DNA of 21,338 bases from Lachnospiraceae bacterium UBA3863 (GTDB lineage Bacteria; Bacillota; Clostridia; Lachnospirales; Lachnospiraceae). The stretch lies in contig DGGX01000252.1 in NCBI GenBank assembly GCA_002392385.1, positions 1 to 21,338 of the forward strand, read 5' to 3'. Made by a program: the position numbers and the translations under genes. The notes under the pieces are model-generated. The model saw nothing but the letters and a program-made list of their open reading frames with translations. It ran no database searches and was not told where the DNA came from. This document shows positions 10,935 to 18,724 of this stretch, piece after piece. How positions within the stretch are numbered: position 1 is the stretch's first letter; each line of letters opens with the position of its first letter.

Positions 10935-13388
10935 TTGAGTGTTCGTAAATCAAACGATACCGCACAGTCGACAGCTGCAGGGAAGAAAGCGCAGAAAGAC
11001 GGGACAGCACACCCTGTACGCAGCGGACTGGCGGTATTTTTCGGCCTTTTTCTCCCCGTCGCCCTGGGGTGCTTTTTCTGGCTCCTGCAGAGATGGGTCT
11101 TCTCCCTCTGGGCGGAGCTGGACGTCAATGAGGTGATCTATCACCTGAACGCCCCTCTGGAGGGAACGGGCAACGGCATGATCGGCCAGTTCATCAGCCG
11201 CTGCCTGGTGCCTGCCCTTCTCATCGGCGCCGCGGTGACGGCCGGCATGTATTTCCTCCGCAGGCGCATGCAGGCGGGCGGAAAGCGCTGGTACAAGGTC
11301 CTGCGCACGGCGGTCCCGCTGGCGGGCCTGGCCCTGCTGGCTGTTTCGCTCCTGATCTTCGCCAAGAGGATGCATGTGAAGCAGTACATCGAGGACCAGC
11401 TGAACGTATCCACCTTTATTGAGGACAATTACACGGATCCGGGCAAGACGGAGATCACCTTCCCCGAGAAGAAGAGGAACCTGATCTTCATCTATCTGGA
11501 ATCCATGGAGGTATCCTATGCCGACAAGGCGAGCGGCGGTGCCTTCGAACAGAATGTGATCCCTGAGCTGACACAGCTGGCTGAGGAGGCAGAGGACTTC
11601 TCCGGCAGCGACACCACCCTCAACGGCGGCCGGGTCCTGCCGGGCACGACCTTCACCATGGGCGGTATCTTCGGCACCACCTCGGGCCTGCCCCTGAAGA
11701 TGGAGGTGGCCGGTTTTGACGAGAAGTTCGTCGAGGAAAACAATCTGTTCGGCAACAACGACATGTACACCCAGCAGCACTTCTTCGACTCTGTGGTGAC
11801 CATGGGCGATATCCTCAAGGACGCCGGCTACAGGCAGTATTTCCTTCTGGGCTCCGATGTCACCTTCGGCGGCAGGAAGCTCTATTTCTCCAAGCACGGC
11901 GACTATACCTTCTATGATTATCCCTATGCCAAGGAAGTGGGCTGGATCCCGGAAGATTACGGCGTTTTCTGGGGCTACGAGGACCAGAAGCTGTTCGCCA
12001 ACGCCAAGGAGGTGCTGACCGAGCTGGCTGCAAGCGACGAGCCCTTCAATTTCACCATGCTGACGGTGGATACCCACTTCGAGGACGGCTATGTCTGCGA
12101 GCTCTGCGGACACGAGTTCGGCGACGACCAGTACGCCAATGTCTTTGCCTGCTCCAGCCGCCAGATCACGGAGTTCGTCGACTGGTGCAAGCAGCAGGAC
12201 TTCTATGAGAATACCACCATCGTCCTGACCGGCGATCACACGACCATGGACCACGATTTCTGCGCGGATGTGCCGGAAGACTATGTGCGCAGGACCTATA
12301 CGGCCTACCTCAATTCCGCCGTGGAGACGGCGGAGCCCGACAGACGCAGGGATTTCTCCACGCTGGATATCTTCCCGACCACCCTGGCGTCCCTGGGCGC
12401 TGAGATCAGCGGCAACAGACTGGGTCTGGGAACCAACCTCTTCTCAGACACCGATACCCTGATCGAGGAGTTCGGCGCGGACACCGTCGTGACCGAGGTC
12501 GGGCGGCGCAGCGAGTTCATGCAGAAGCTGTCGGATATCGATCTCTTCAACGAGGTCTATGACAACAAGGGCATCATCCCCCAGGCGACGCTGGGCGTCC
12601 GTTCCATCAGCGAGGACGGCACCGTGGAGTTCGTGCTGGGAGAATTCGTGAACCTCACGGAATACATCGATCACGTGGATCTCAAGCTCTATCTGGGAGA
12701 GCGGACCCTGGAGAACGAGAAGGAAGTGCTCATCGAGAAGGAAGTCCTTCAGGAGGTCCCCATGACCGAGATCGGGGAGAACACCTACCAGGCAACCGTC
12801 AATATCGGCGACTACAAGCCGGAGGAGCTCTGCGCCTCCGCCACCGTGACCACCCGTTCCGGCGCCTCCTACAAGGTCAGGGACAAAATGGACCTGCGCA
12901 GCATGATCACGGACATGGATCTCTACCTGAAGATGGTCTCCGAAGCCCTGGCCACCGGCGACTATACCCTGGTGATCACCACCAAGGACGAGCCCACCTC
13001 CGGTCTGACCGATTCCGTGAAGGCTGGCCTCAAGGCCCTGGGACTGGAACAGGATCTCACGGATCAGTTCCGCTGCAGCTATCTGGCCGTCATCGGGCCG
13101 GACGGCGTCGTGACGGAGCAGTTCAGCCCCGACCAGCCTCTGGAATATGAAGGCGTATTCCCGGACGGCGTCAAGTTCTGGGTCGCCAGCGGCGGCGGCA
13201 ACACCAAGTACAATATCGGAAGAGTCTGGGTGGGAACCTACCAGAAGACCTCCCTGGCCGCCGTCAACAAGCGGGGCTTCAACATGGTCCTCTATGATCA
13301 CGCCAATTCCCGCGTGGCGGATTCCGTTGATTTTGACACCTTTGAGCTCAGAGAGGACGGCACCTACAGGGTCCTCCGCGAAGATTAA
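10935..13388 (+). CDS. LTA-synthase-like phosphoglycerol transferase with C-terminal ILEI/FAM3-like domain
   Basis: The 817-residue membrane enzyme has three hydrophobic segments in its N-terminal 145 residues (about 32-56, 88-107, 126-144). An extracytoplasmic alkaline-phosphatase-fold domain follows (about 180-500): NLIFIYLESME (182-192), TTFTMGGIFGTTSGLPL (238-254, T241 the likely nucleophile), LTVDTHFEDG (376-385) and VLTGDHTTMD (430-439). These fit the LtaS/OpgB sulfatase-like family, which moves phosphoglycerol from lipid to polymer. About residues 640-803 resemble the ILEI/FAM3 (PANDER-like) fold: YTLVITTKDEPTSGL, then FRCSYLAVIGPDG, then RGFNMVLYD...VDFDTFE. I chose TTG 10935 because AGGAGG lies 6 nt upstream; ATG 10917 adds six residues but has no good RBS. 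The enzyme class is secure; the polymer made is not known. Confidence 0.85.
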   Translation: MSVRKSNDTAQSTAAGKKAQKDGTAHPVRSGLAVFFGLFLPVALGCFFWLLQRWVFSLWAELDVNEVIYHLNAPLEGTGNGMIGQFISRCLVPALLIGAAVTAGMYFLRRRMQAGGKRWYKVLRTAVPLAGLALLAVSLLIFAKRMHVKQYIEDQLNVSTFIEDNYTDPGKTEITFPEKKRNLIFIYLESMEVSYADKASGGAFEQNVIPELTQLAEEAEDFSGSDTTLNGGRVLPGTTFTMGGIFGTTSGLPLKMEVAGFDEKFVEENNLFGNNDMYTQQHFFDSVVTMGDILKDAGYRQYFLLGSDVTFGGRKLYFSKHGDYTFYDYPYAKEVGWIPEDYGVFWGYEDQKLFANAKEVLTELAASDEPFNFTMLTVDTHFEDGYVCELCGHEFGDDQYANVFACSSRQITEFVDWCKQQDFYENTTIVLTGDHTTMDHDFCADVPEDYVRRTYTAYLNSAVETAEPDRRRDFSTLDIFPTTLASLGAEISGNRLGLGTNLFSDTDTLIEEFGADTVVTEVGRRSEFMQKLSDIDLFNEVYDNKGIIPQATLGVRSISEDGTVEFVLGEFVNLTEYIDHVDLKLYLGERTLENEKEVLIEKEVLQEVPMTEIGENTYQATVNIGDYKPEELCASATVTTRSGASYKVRDKMDLRSMITDMDLYLKMVSEALATGDYTLVITTKDEPTSGLTDSVKAGLKALGLEQDLTDQFRCSYLAVIGPDGVVTEQFSPDQPLEYEGVFPDGVKFWVASGGGNTKYNIGRVWVGTYQKTSLAAVNKRGFNMVLYDHANSRVADSVDFDTFELREDGTYRVLRED

Positions 13389-13446
13389 AAAATAATTTCT
13401 GGAACGATTTGGTTCTAAGTTTGCCTTAAGGTTCGCTCGATATACT

Positions 13447-13491
13447 GAGCCCGTCAGATGGAGATACACCATCCGGCGGGCTCTTCCCTTT
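13447..13491 (+). terminator. intrinsic terminator after the LTA-synthase-like gene
   Basis: GAGCCCGTCAGATGG (13447-13461) pairs with CCATCCGGCGGGCTC (13469-13483): 15 positions with one mismatch and one G-U pair around a 7 nt loop. TTCCCTTT follows. It lies 58 bp after the stop codon. Confidence 0.75.
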
Positions 13492-13576
13492 GAGAAGAGG
13501 CGATCGTCCGGCAGGTCCTACCCGGGAAAGGACCGCGGCAGCCCTCCGCCCGGAGGCCCCCGGAGGATCACAGAAA

Positions 13577-13593
13577 GGAACGCGGGACGTTCC
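13577..13593 (+). other. hairpin just before the lipoprotein RBS
   Basis: GGAACG and CGTTCC form a 6 bp stem around CGGGA, ending next to the ribosome binding site GGAAAGG (13594-13600). It could affect translation initiation. The rest of 13492-13608 shows no clear promoter or open frame. Confidence 0.3.
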
Positions 13594-13608
13594 GGAAAGG
13601 CAGATAAA

Positions 13609-15792
13609 ATGAAAAGAAGAACTTTAATGGCACTGGGACTGGCACTGAGCATCTCTCTTGCGGCTGTCGGATGCGGCAACGCCGCGGCCACCGGCACAGC
13701 GGCCACAGAGGCTTCCGCGGATACATCCGCCTATGCGGGCCAGACCGTTTACGGCGTCGTGGACAGCGTGGACGCGGAAGCAGGCACCGTCACCCTGACC
13801 CTGGGCGAGCTCGGGGAGGATGAGACCACCGTGACCGCCGGCGAGGAGAGCCTGACCGTCACCCTCACAGAGGACACCAAGATCTCCGGCTCCCGCGATA
13901 AGGGCGGCCGGTCCGGCAAGTCCGGTCAGGACACCGGCTCCGGCAAGGACAGCACTTCCGGCAAGACCGACAAAAAGAAGAAAGATAAGAGTGGAAACAC
14001 CTCGTCGGGCGAGACCGCTGACAATGCCGAAAATGCAGACAGCGCCGGCACGGCCCAGCAGCCGCCTGCTCTTCCGGACGGAGAGGCACCGGCTATGAAT
14101 GACGGCCAGCAGCCGCCTGCGCTCCCGGACGGAGAGACTCCGGCCGCGAATGAAGGTCAGCAGCCTCCGGCCATGCCGGACGGAGAGGCACCTGCCATGA
14201 ATGACGGCCAGGCTCCCGCACAGGACGGCGGCCGGCAGAAAGCCGGAAAGGACCGTTCCGGCAAGAAGAACGATATCACTTCTCTGGCGGCCGGCGCGTC
14301 AGTCAGGATCACCTTCGATGAAGAAGGACAGGTCTCCAAGGTGAAGATCCTCTCCGCATCCACGGCTTCTGCTGAGGAAGCGGAGACCGCGGACAGCGGA
14401 GCGGATGCAGAGCTCGTGCAGACAGCCATGGACGGCGCAGCCCCGGAAGGAATGCCCGGTGGTGCTCCCGGCGGTGCTCCCGGCGGCAGCGCCGGCGCGC
14501 CGGCCTCCTATGACGCGGCTGTGGATTACAGCGCGGACGCCCAGGAGAGCGGGCAGACCATCACCTCCGACGGCACGGACGAGAATGCGGTCCTTGTGGA
14601 AAACGGCGCCTCCGTTACCCTCACGGATGCCAGGATCAGCAGGGTCTCCGCCGACAGCACGGGCGGAGACAGCGCCAGCTTCTACGGTGTCGGCGCCGCC
14701 GTCCTGGTCACGGACGGCACGGTGACCCTGGAGGACACCGCCATTGATACCGATGCGTCCGGCGGCGCGGGTGTTTTTGCCTACGGGGACGGGATCGCCC
14801 GCCTCAGCAATGTGGTGATCAGCACGGCTCAGGGAACTTCCGGCGGCATTCACGTGGCGGGCGGCGGTACCCTGTACGCTGAGAATGTCACGGCCACCAC
14901 GGAGGGCGGCTCCAGCGCGGCCATCCGCAGCGACCGGGGCGGCGGTACCATCGTCGCCGACGGCGGCAGCTATACCTCCAAGGGCGTCGGCTCGCCGGCC
15001 ATCTATTCCACTGCGGACATCACCGTGCACGACGCGGACCTGACAGCCACGGCTTCCGAGGCCATCTGCATCGAGGGCCTGAATTCCATCCGCCTCTATG
15101 ACTGCGATCTCAGCGGCAATATGCCCGATGACGCCCAGAACGACTGCACCTGGAACGTGATCCTCTACCAGAGCATGTCCGGCGATTCCGTGGTAGGCAA
15201 CAGCACCTTTGAAATGGTGGGCGGTACCCTGACGGCGGAGAACGGAGGCATGTTCTACACGACCAACACAGAATCCACCTTCATCCTGCAGGATGTGGAC
15301 ATCACCTATGCGGAGGAGAACGATTTCTTCCTCAAGGCCACGGCCAATGCCAACCAGAGAGGCTGGGGCAGCACAGGCGCCAACGGCGCGGACTGCCTGT
15401 TCACCGCCATCTCTCAGGAAATGGAAGGCGATGTGATCTGGGACAGCATCAGCCAGCTTGACATGTACCTGACCGACGGCAGCACCCTGACCGGCGCCGT
15501 GATCGACGACGAGACCAACGCCGGCAGCGGCGGAGACGGCTATTGCAGCCTCTACATCAGCAGTGACAGCACCTGGGTCGTCACCGGGGACAGCACCCTG
15601 ACCACCCTGCAGTGCGCCGGCACCATCGTGGACGCCGACGGCAGGACCGTGACCGTCAAGGATGCGGACGGCAGCGTCCTGGTCCAGGGAACCGGCACCT
15701 ATACCATCACCGTGGAGGAGTACAAGGACACCGCGGACCTGAGCGGTGCCTCCGCGGCCGGCAGCTGGGACAGCTATGAGGAGCTGCTGTGA
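13609..15792 (+). CDS. putative lipoprotein with predicted beta-helix
   Basis: The 727-residue protein has a lipoprotein-type signal (MKRRTLMALG... with AAVGC, Cys22 the likely lipidated residue; -3 is Ala, so the lipobox is not ideal). Residues about 45-93 (QTVYGVVDSVDAEAGTVTLTLG...) and about 222-248 (DITSLAAGASVRITFDEEG...VSKVKIL) look like two halves of one small OB-like beta domain. Between them lies a Lys/Ser/Gly- and Pro-rich insert that includes three copies of a 17-residue QQPPALPDGEAPAMNDG-type repeat. A Gly/Pro tether (280-298) leads to a long Asn/Thr/Gly/Asp-rich region (about 312-715) with the spacing of a right-handed beta-helix. No catalytic signature is seen. The RBS GGAAAGG is 8 nt from ATG 13609. 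A surface adhesin or carbohydrate-binding role is possible but not shown. Confidence 0.75.
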   Translation: MKRRTLMALGLALSISLAAVGCGNAAATGTAATEASADTSAYAGQTVYGVVDSVDAEAGTVTLTLGELGEDETTVTAGEESLTVTLTEDTKISGSRDKGGRSGKSGQDTGSGKDSTSGKTDKKKKDKSGNTSSGETADNAENADSAGTAQQPPALPDGEAPAMNDGQQPPALPDGETPAANEGQQPPAMPDGEAPAMNDGQAPAQDGGRQKAGKDRSGKKNDITSLAAGASVRITFDEEGQVSKVKILSASTASAEEAETADSGADAELVQTAMDGAAPEGMPGGAPGGAPGGSAGAPASYDAAVDYSADAQESGQTITSDGTDENAVLVENGASVTLTDARISRVSADSTGGDSASFYGVGAAVLVTDGTVTLEDTAIDTDASGGAGVFAYGDGIARLSNVVISTAQGTSGGIHVAGGGTLYAENVTATTEGGSSAAIRSDRGGGTIVADGGSYTSKGVGSPAIYSTADITVHDADLTATASEAICIEGLNSIRLYDCDLSGNMPDDAQNDCTWNVILYQSMSGDSVVGNSTFEMVGGTLTAENGGMFYTTNTESTFILQDVDITYAEENDFFLKATANANQRGWGSTGANGADCLFTAISQEMEGDVIWDSISQLDMYLTDGSTLTGAVIDDETNAGSGGDGYCSLYISSDSTWVVTGDSTLTTLQCAGTIVDADGRTVTVKDADGSVLVQGTGTYTITVEEYKDTADLSGASAAGSWDSYEELL
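14056..14208 (+). repeat. three 51 bp coding repeats in the lipoprotein gene
   Basis: Three in-frame 51 bp units encode QQPPALPDGEAPAMNDG and close variants at residues 150-200. The copies differ at several bases, so they are older than the perfect minisatellites in the surface-protein gene. Confidence 0.85.
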
Positions 15793-15822
15793 GAGAAGTG
15801 AACCGTGGCTGAGGGGCCCGCT

Positions 15823-16223
15823 GGGACGAGCCCCATACTGTGGCTATCATCCCATTTTACTTTCTACAACTTCCTGGGTTGGCTTCACGGAAGTGAAGGT
15901 CAACCCGGGAAGCTTTCCTATGCCGTGTGGGTTGACTTTACAAGCTGATAATCATCCCAGAAATCTTTCTGCCCCCCAGGCGGGTTGACCTGCAGGGATA
16001 TGATGTCATCCCAGAAATCTTTCTGCCCCCCAGGCGGGTTGACCTGCAGGGATATGATGTCATCCCAGAAATCTCTCTGCATCCGGACGGGTTGAGTCTA
16101 CAGGCTGATTATCAACCCGGGAGGCTTATTACAGCCAGGTGGGTTGACTTTACAGGACTGATTATTATCCCAAGAAGCTTTCTACATCCGAGTGGGTTGA
16201 ATTTTTAGGATATTATTTAACCC
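15823..16223. repeat. noncoding tandem array of about 53 bp units with internal dyads
   Basis: Units start at 15823, 15876, 15929, 15982, 16036, 16089, 16141 and 16194, giving lengths of 53, 53, 53, 54, 53, 52 and 53 bp and a last partial unit. Each begins GGGTTGA or a variant (GGGACGA in the first) and carries a matching arm near position 24-31: TCAACCC, TCATCCC, TTATCCC or TTAACCC. The arms pair fully in the units at 15876 (GGGTTG/CAACCC) and 16089, with a G-U pair in the last unit and one or two imperfect pairs in the others. The unit at 15876 has an extra inner stem, CTTCAC/GTGAAG. The second half of several units has a CAGAAATCTTTCTG-type palindrome. No frame stays open through the array. 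It fills most of the 550 bp gap between the lipoprotein and MATE genes. Function unknown. Confidence 0.9.
15953..16060. repeat. perfect 54 bp tandem duplication inside the array
   Basis: A 54 bp stretch starting CATCCCAGAAATCTTTCTGC at 15953 is repeated without change at 16007-16060, and the identity runs 14 bp further from 16061 until a T-to-C change. The lack of differences shows recent unit duplication, unlike the diverged outer units. Confidence 0.9.
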
Positions 16224-16252
16224 AAGGCAAGAAGCCTGATCTCTTTCAGGGA

Positions 16253-16280
16253 TTGTCATTTCAGAAGCAATATGTATAAT
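16253..16280 (+). promoter_or_regulatory. promoter of the MATE-VanY-GH13 operon
   Basis: TTGTCA (16253-16258) and TATAAT (16275-16280) are separated by 16 bp, directly after the repeat array. The predicted transcript starts near 16287. A CGCGC/GCGCG hairpin near 16312-16328 lies between that start and the chosen start codon. Confidence 0.65.
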
Positions 16281-16342
16281 AAAATGGTCAAATTATGTGA
16301 TGGATGCAGCACGCGCGGGAGAGCGCGCGGACCGGGAGTTTT

Positions 16343-17806
16343 ATGGAAGAAAAGATGGAAAGAAAGAGTCTGCGGGAAGGAACGGCGCAGGAAGCAGGGC
16401 AGGGAACGGCGCAGGAAGCAGGGCGGGGAACGGCGCAGGAAGTCAGCCAGGCAGCGCCCCGGCAGGAGAACAAGATGGGCGTGATGCCCGTGAAGCAGCT
16501 GATCGTCTCAATGTCCCTGCCCATGATGGTCTCGATGCTGGTGCAGGCTCTTTATAATGTGGTGGACAGTATTTTCGTGGCCCAGCTGTCGGAGAACGCG
16601 CTGACGGCGGTCACGCTGGCTTTTCCCATGCAGAATCTGATGATCGCGGTGGGATCGGGCACGGGCGTCGGCGTGAACGCGCTGCTGTCCAAAGCCCTTG
16701 GAGAGAAAAGGTTCGACAGGTCGGACGGCGCGGCCAATATGGGGCTTCTGCTGACCTTCTTCAATTATGTGCTCTTTGTGGTGATGGGGCTTCTGCTGGC
16801 GGGGCCTTTTATCAGCACGCAGACGGCAGATCCGGAGATCGCGGCCTATTCGGTGACTTATCTGCGGATCGTGACCTGTCTGTCGGCCGGTGTTTTCTGT
16901 CAGATGATGTTTGAGAGGCTGCTGCAGGCGACGGGGCGGACCTTCCTGAGCATGATCTCCCAGGCGACGGGCGCCATCATCAATATTATTTTCGATCCCA
17001 TCATGATCTTCGGTCTGTTCGGCTTCCCGAAGCTGGGGGTGGCCGGTGCGGCCTATGCCACGGTGCTGGGACAGTGCGTGGCGGCAGTGATCGGTCTTGT
17101 CCTCAACAGGGTCTACAATACGGACATCCGTCTGTCCCTCCGCGGGATCCTGCGGCCGGACAGGGAGATCATCTCCCGGATCTACGCGGTGGGCGTGCCG
17201 TCTATTCTGATGATGTCCATCGGGTCCATCATGACCTATGCCATGAACCGGATCCTGATCGTCTTCTCCACGACGGCGACGGCGGTCTTCGGTGTCTATT
17301 TCAAGCTGCAGAGCTTCTTCTTCATGCCCGTGTTCGGCATGAACAACGGACTGATCCCTGTGCTGGCCTTCAACTACGGAGCGAGAAACCGGAAGAGAAT
17401 CGAAGAGGCACTGCGGTTCGCCATGATGCTGGCAGTGAGCATCATGCTGGTGGGAACGGTGGTCTTCGAGCTCTTCCCCGGCCAGCTCCTGAGCCTGTTC
17501 AATGCCTCGCCGGAGATGAAGGAAATCGGCATTCCGGCTCTCCGCATCATCTGCCTGTGCTTCCCCATCGCCGGGGTCTGCATCGCGCTGGGATCGGTCT
17601 TTCAGGCTTTTTCCAAGAGTGTGTACTCTCTGATCATTTCTGTGGGCAGGCAGCTGGGCGTGCTGATCCCCGCTGCGTGGATCCTGGCCAGGATCGGCGG
17701 CCTGCCGGCGATCTGGTGGTCCTTCGTTCTGGCGGAGGGCCTGTCCCTGGTGCTGTCGGTGATCCTGTTCCGCAAATTGTACCGGGACACCATTGAGACC
17801 CTGTAA
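16343..17806 (+). CDS. MATE family efflux transporter
   Basis: The 487-residue protein has about twelve membrane helices and the start typical of clostridial MATE proteins (NKMGVMPVKQLIVSMSLPMM...ALYNVVDSIFVAQLSENALTAV). These proteins export cationic drugs or metabolites using Na+ or H+ gradients; the substrate cannot be read from the sequence. The N-terminus has a 44-residue hydrophilic extension containing an in-frame 24 bp repeat (GTAQEAGQ, GTAQEAGR, GTAQEVSQ). I chose ATG 16343, which has GGGAG 4 nt upstream and follows the leader hairpin. ATG 16475 has a better-spaced AGGAG (6 nt) and would remove the extension; ATG 16304 has no RBS. The next gene starts 14 bp after the stop, so the operon is likely. 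Confidence 0.88.
   Translation: MEEKMERKSLREGTAQEAGQGTAQEAGRGTAQEVSQAAPRQENKMGVMPVKQLIVSMSLPMMVSMLVQALYNVVDSIFVAQLSENALTAVTLAFPMQNLMIAVGSGTGVGVNALLSKALGEKRFDRSDGAANMGLLLTFFNYVLFVVMGLLLAGPFISTQTADPEIAAYSVTYLRIVTCLSAGVFCQMMFERLLQATGRTFLSMISQATGAIINIIFDPIMIFGLFGFPKLGVAGAAYATVLGQCVAAVIGLVLNRVYNTDIRLSLRGILRPDREIISRIYAVGVPSILMMSIGSIMTYAMNRILIVFSTTATAVFGVYFKLQSFFFMPVFGMNNGLIPVLAFNYGARNRKRIEEALRFAMMLAVSIMLVGTVVFELFPGQLLSLFNASPEMKEIGIPALRIICLCFPIAGVCIALGSVFQAFSKSVYSLIISVGRQLGVLIPAAWILARIGGLPAIWWSFVLAEGLSLVLSVILFRKLYRDTIETL
16379..16442 (+). repeat. 24 bp repeat at the 5' end of the MATE gene
   Basis: GGAACGGCGCAGGAAG recurs at 16379, 16403 and 16427, a 24 bp period with just under three copies. In the MATE frame it encodes eight-residue GTAQEAGQ-like repeats. 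If ATG 16475 is the true start, it lies in the leader instead. Confidence 0.85.
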
Positions 17807-17820
17807 GCAGAAAGGCGAGC

Positions 17821-18705
17821 ATGAATTCACACTATACGAATGGACAGGATAATATTCGTGCCTGGCTCATAGCGGCCCTGCTGATGCTGGCCGGCGCCGC
17901 GGCAGGGACCCGGGTCGGGCCCGCCCTGCAGTGGCTGCAGACGGTCGTCATCCAGGGGGAAAATACCGCGGAAACAGAGCTGCGGGGAGAGCGGGTCCAC
18001 AGGATCGCCGGTCTGACCGGCGGACAGGCCCAGGTCAGCAGCCGGGGCGTAGCGGACACCCTGCTGCAGGCGGCTGTCGGGGAGATCCGGAGGATCGAAG
18101 AGGAGACGGCCCGGAACGAGGAGCAGAAGCGGAGAGAGGCCATGGCGGCCGACTGGCGTCTGCTGCTGGTCAACAAGGAGCACCCGCTGCCGGAGGACTA
18201 TGAGGTCCGGGTGACCTATACGGAGCTGGGCTACCAGATCGACGAGCGCTGCGTGGACGAGCTGGAGCAGATGCTGCAGGACTGCCGGAAGGCGGGGCAC
18301 GATCCCAAGATCTGCAGCGCTTACCGGGACAGGCAGTACCAGATCAACCTTTTCAACAACAGCATATGGAATTACCAGAGCCGGGGCTACAGCTACGAGG
18401 AGGCCCGGGCCCTGACGGCGGAGGAGGTGGCCGTCCCGGGGACCAGCGAGCATGAGCTGGGCCTGGCGGTGGACCTGGTAAGCTACGCCAACCAGCGTCT
18501 GAACGAGGAACAGGAGAACACCGGCGCCCAGAAATGGCTCATGGAGAACAGCTGGAAATACGGGTGGATCCTCCGCTATCCCACGGCCAAAAAGGACATC
18601 ACGGGCATCATCTACGAGCCCTGGCATTATCGCTATGTAGGCCGGGAATATGCCCGGGAGATATATGAGAAGGGTTTGTGTCTGGAGGAGTTCCTGGCCC
18701 AGTGA
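17821..18705 (+). CDS. VanY-type D-alanyl-D-alanine carboxypeptidase (peptidase M15B)
   Basis: The 294-residue protein has an N-terminal membrane anchor or uncleaved signal (about 13-32), a charged coiled-coil-like linker (about 85-112) and a C-terminal M15B zinc peptidase domain. The metal motif SEHELGLAVDL (209-219) supplies H211 and D218; YEPWHYRYVG (265-274) supplies the catalytic E266 and the third ligand H269. SAYRDRQYQ (166-174) is the substrate-binding motif. Such enzymes remove the terminal D-Ala from peptidoglycan stem peptides outside the cell. With no vanA/B-type ligase nearby, a role in wall maturation is more likely than glycopeptide resistance. AAAGG lies 6 nt before ATG 17821. 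The gene sits between MATE and GH13 genes with gaps of 14 and 19 bp. Confidence 0.92.
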   Translation: MNSHYTNGQDNIRAWLIAALLMLAGAAAGTRVGPALQWLQTVVIQGENTAETELRGERVHRIAGLTGGQAQVSSRGVADTLLQAAVGEIRRIEEETARNEEQKRREAMAADWRLLLVNKEHPLPEDYEVRVTYTELGYQIDERCVDELEQMLQDCRKAGHDPKICSAYRDRQYQINLFNNSIWNYQSRGYSYEEARALTAEEVAVPGTSEHELGLAVDLVSYANQRLNEEQENTGAQKWLMENSWKYGWILRYPTAKKDITGIIYEPWHYRYVGREYAREIYEKGLCLEEFLAQ

Positions 18706-18724
18706 ACCGGGGGACGGGGTGATC

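Noticed and set aside
13421..13446. Promoter TTGCCT...TATACT upstream of the lipoprotein gene
   Set aside because: The spacer is only 14 bp and the predicted start would fall inside the terminator hairpin at 13447.
15823..16223. CRISPR array
   Set aside because: The whole 53 bp unit is repeated with gradual divergence; there are no unique spacers of constant size and no cas gene.
17821..18705. Vancomycin resistance cluster
   Set aside because: Only a VanY-type peptidase is present; there is no D-Ala-D-Lac ligase, VanH, VanX or VanRS pair in the window.
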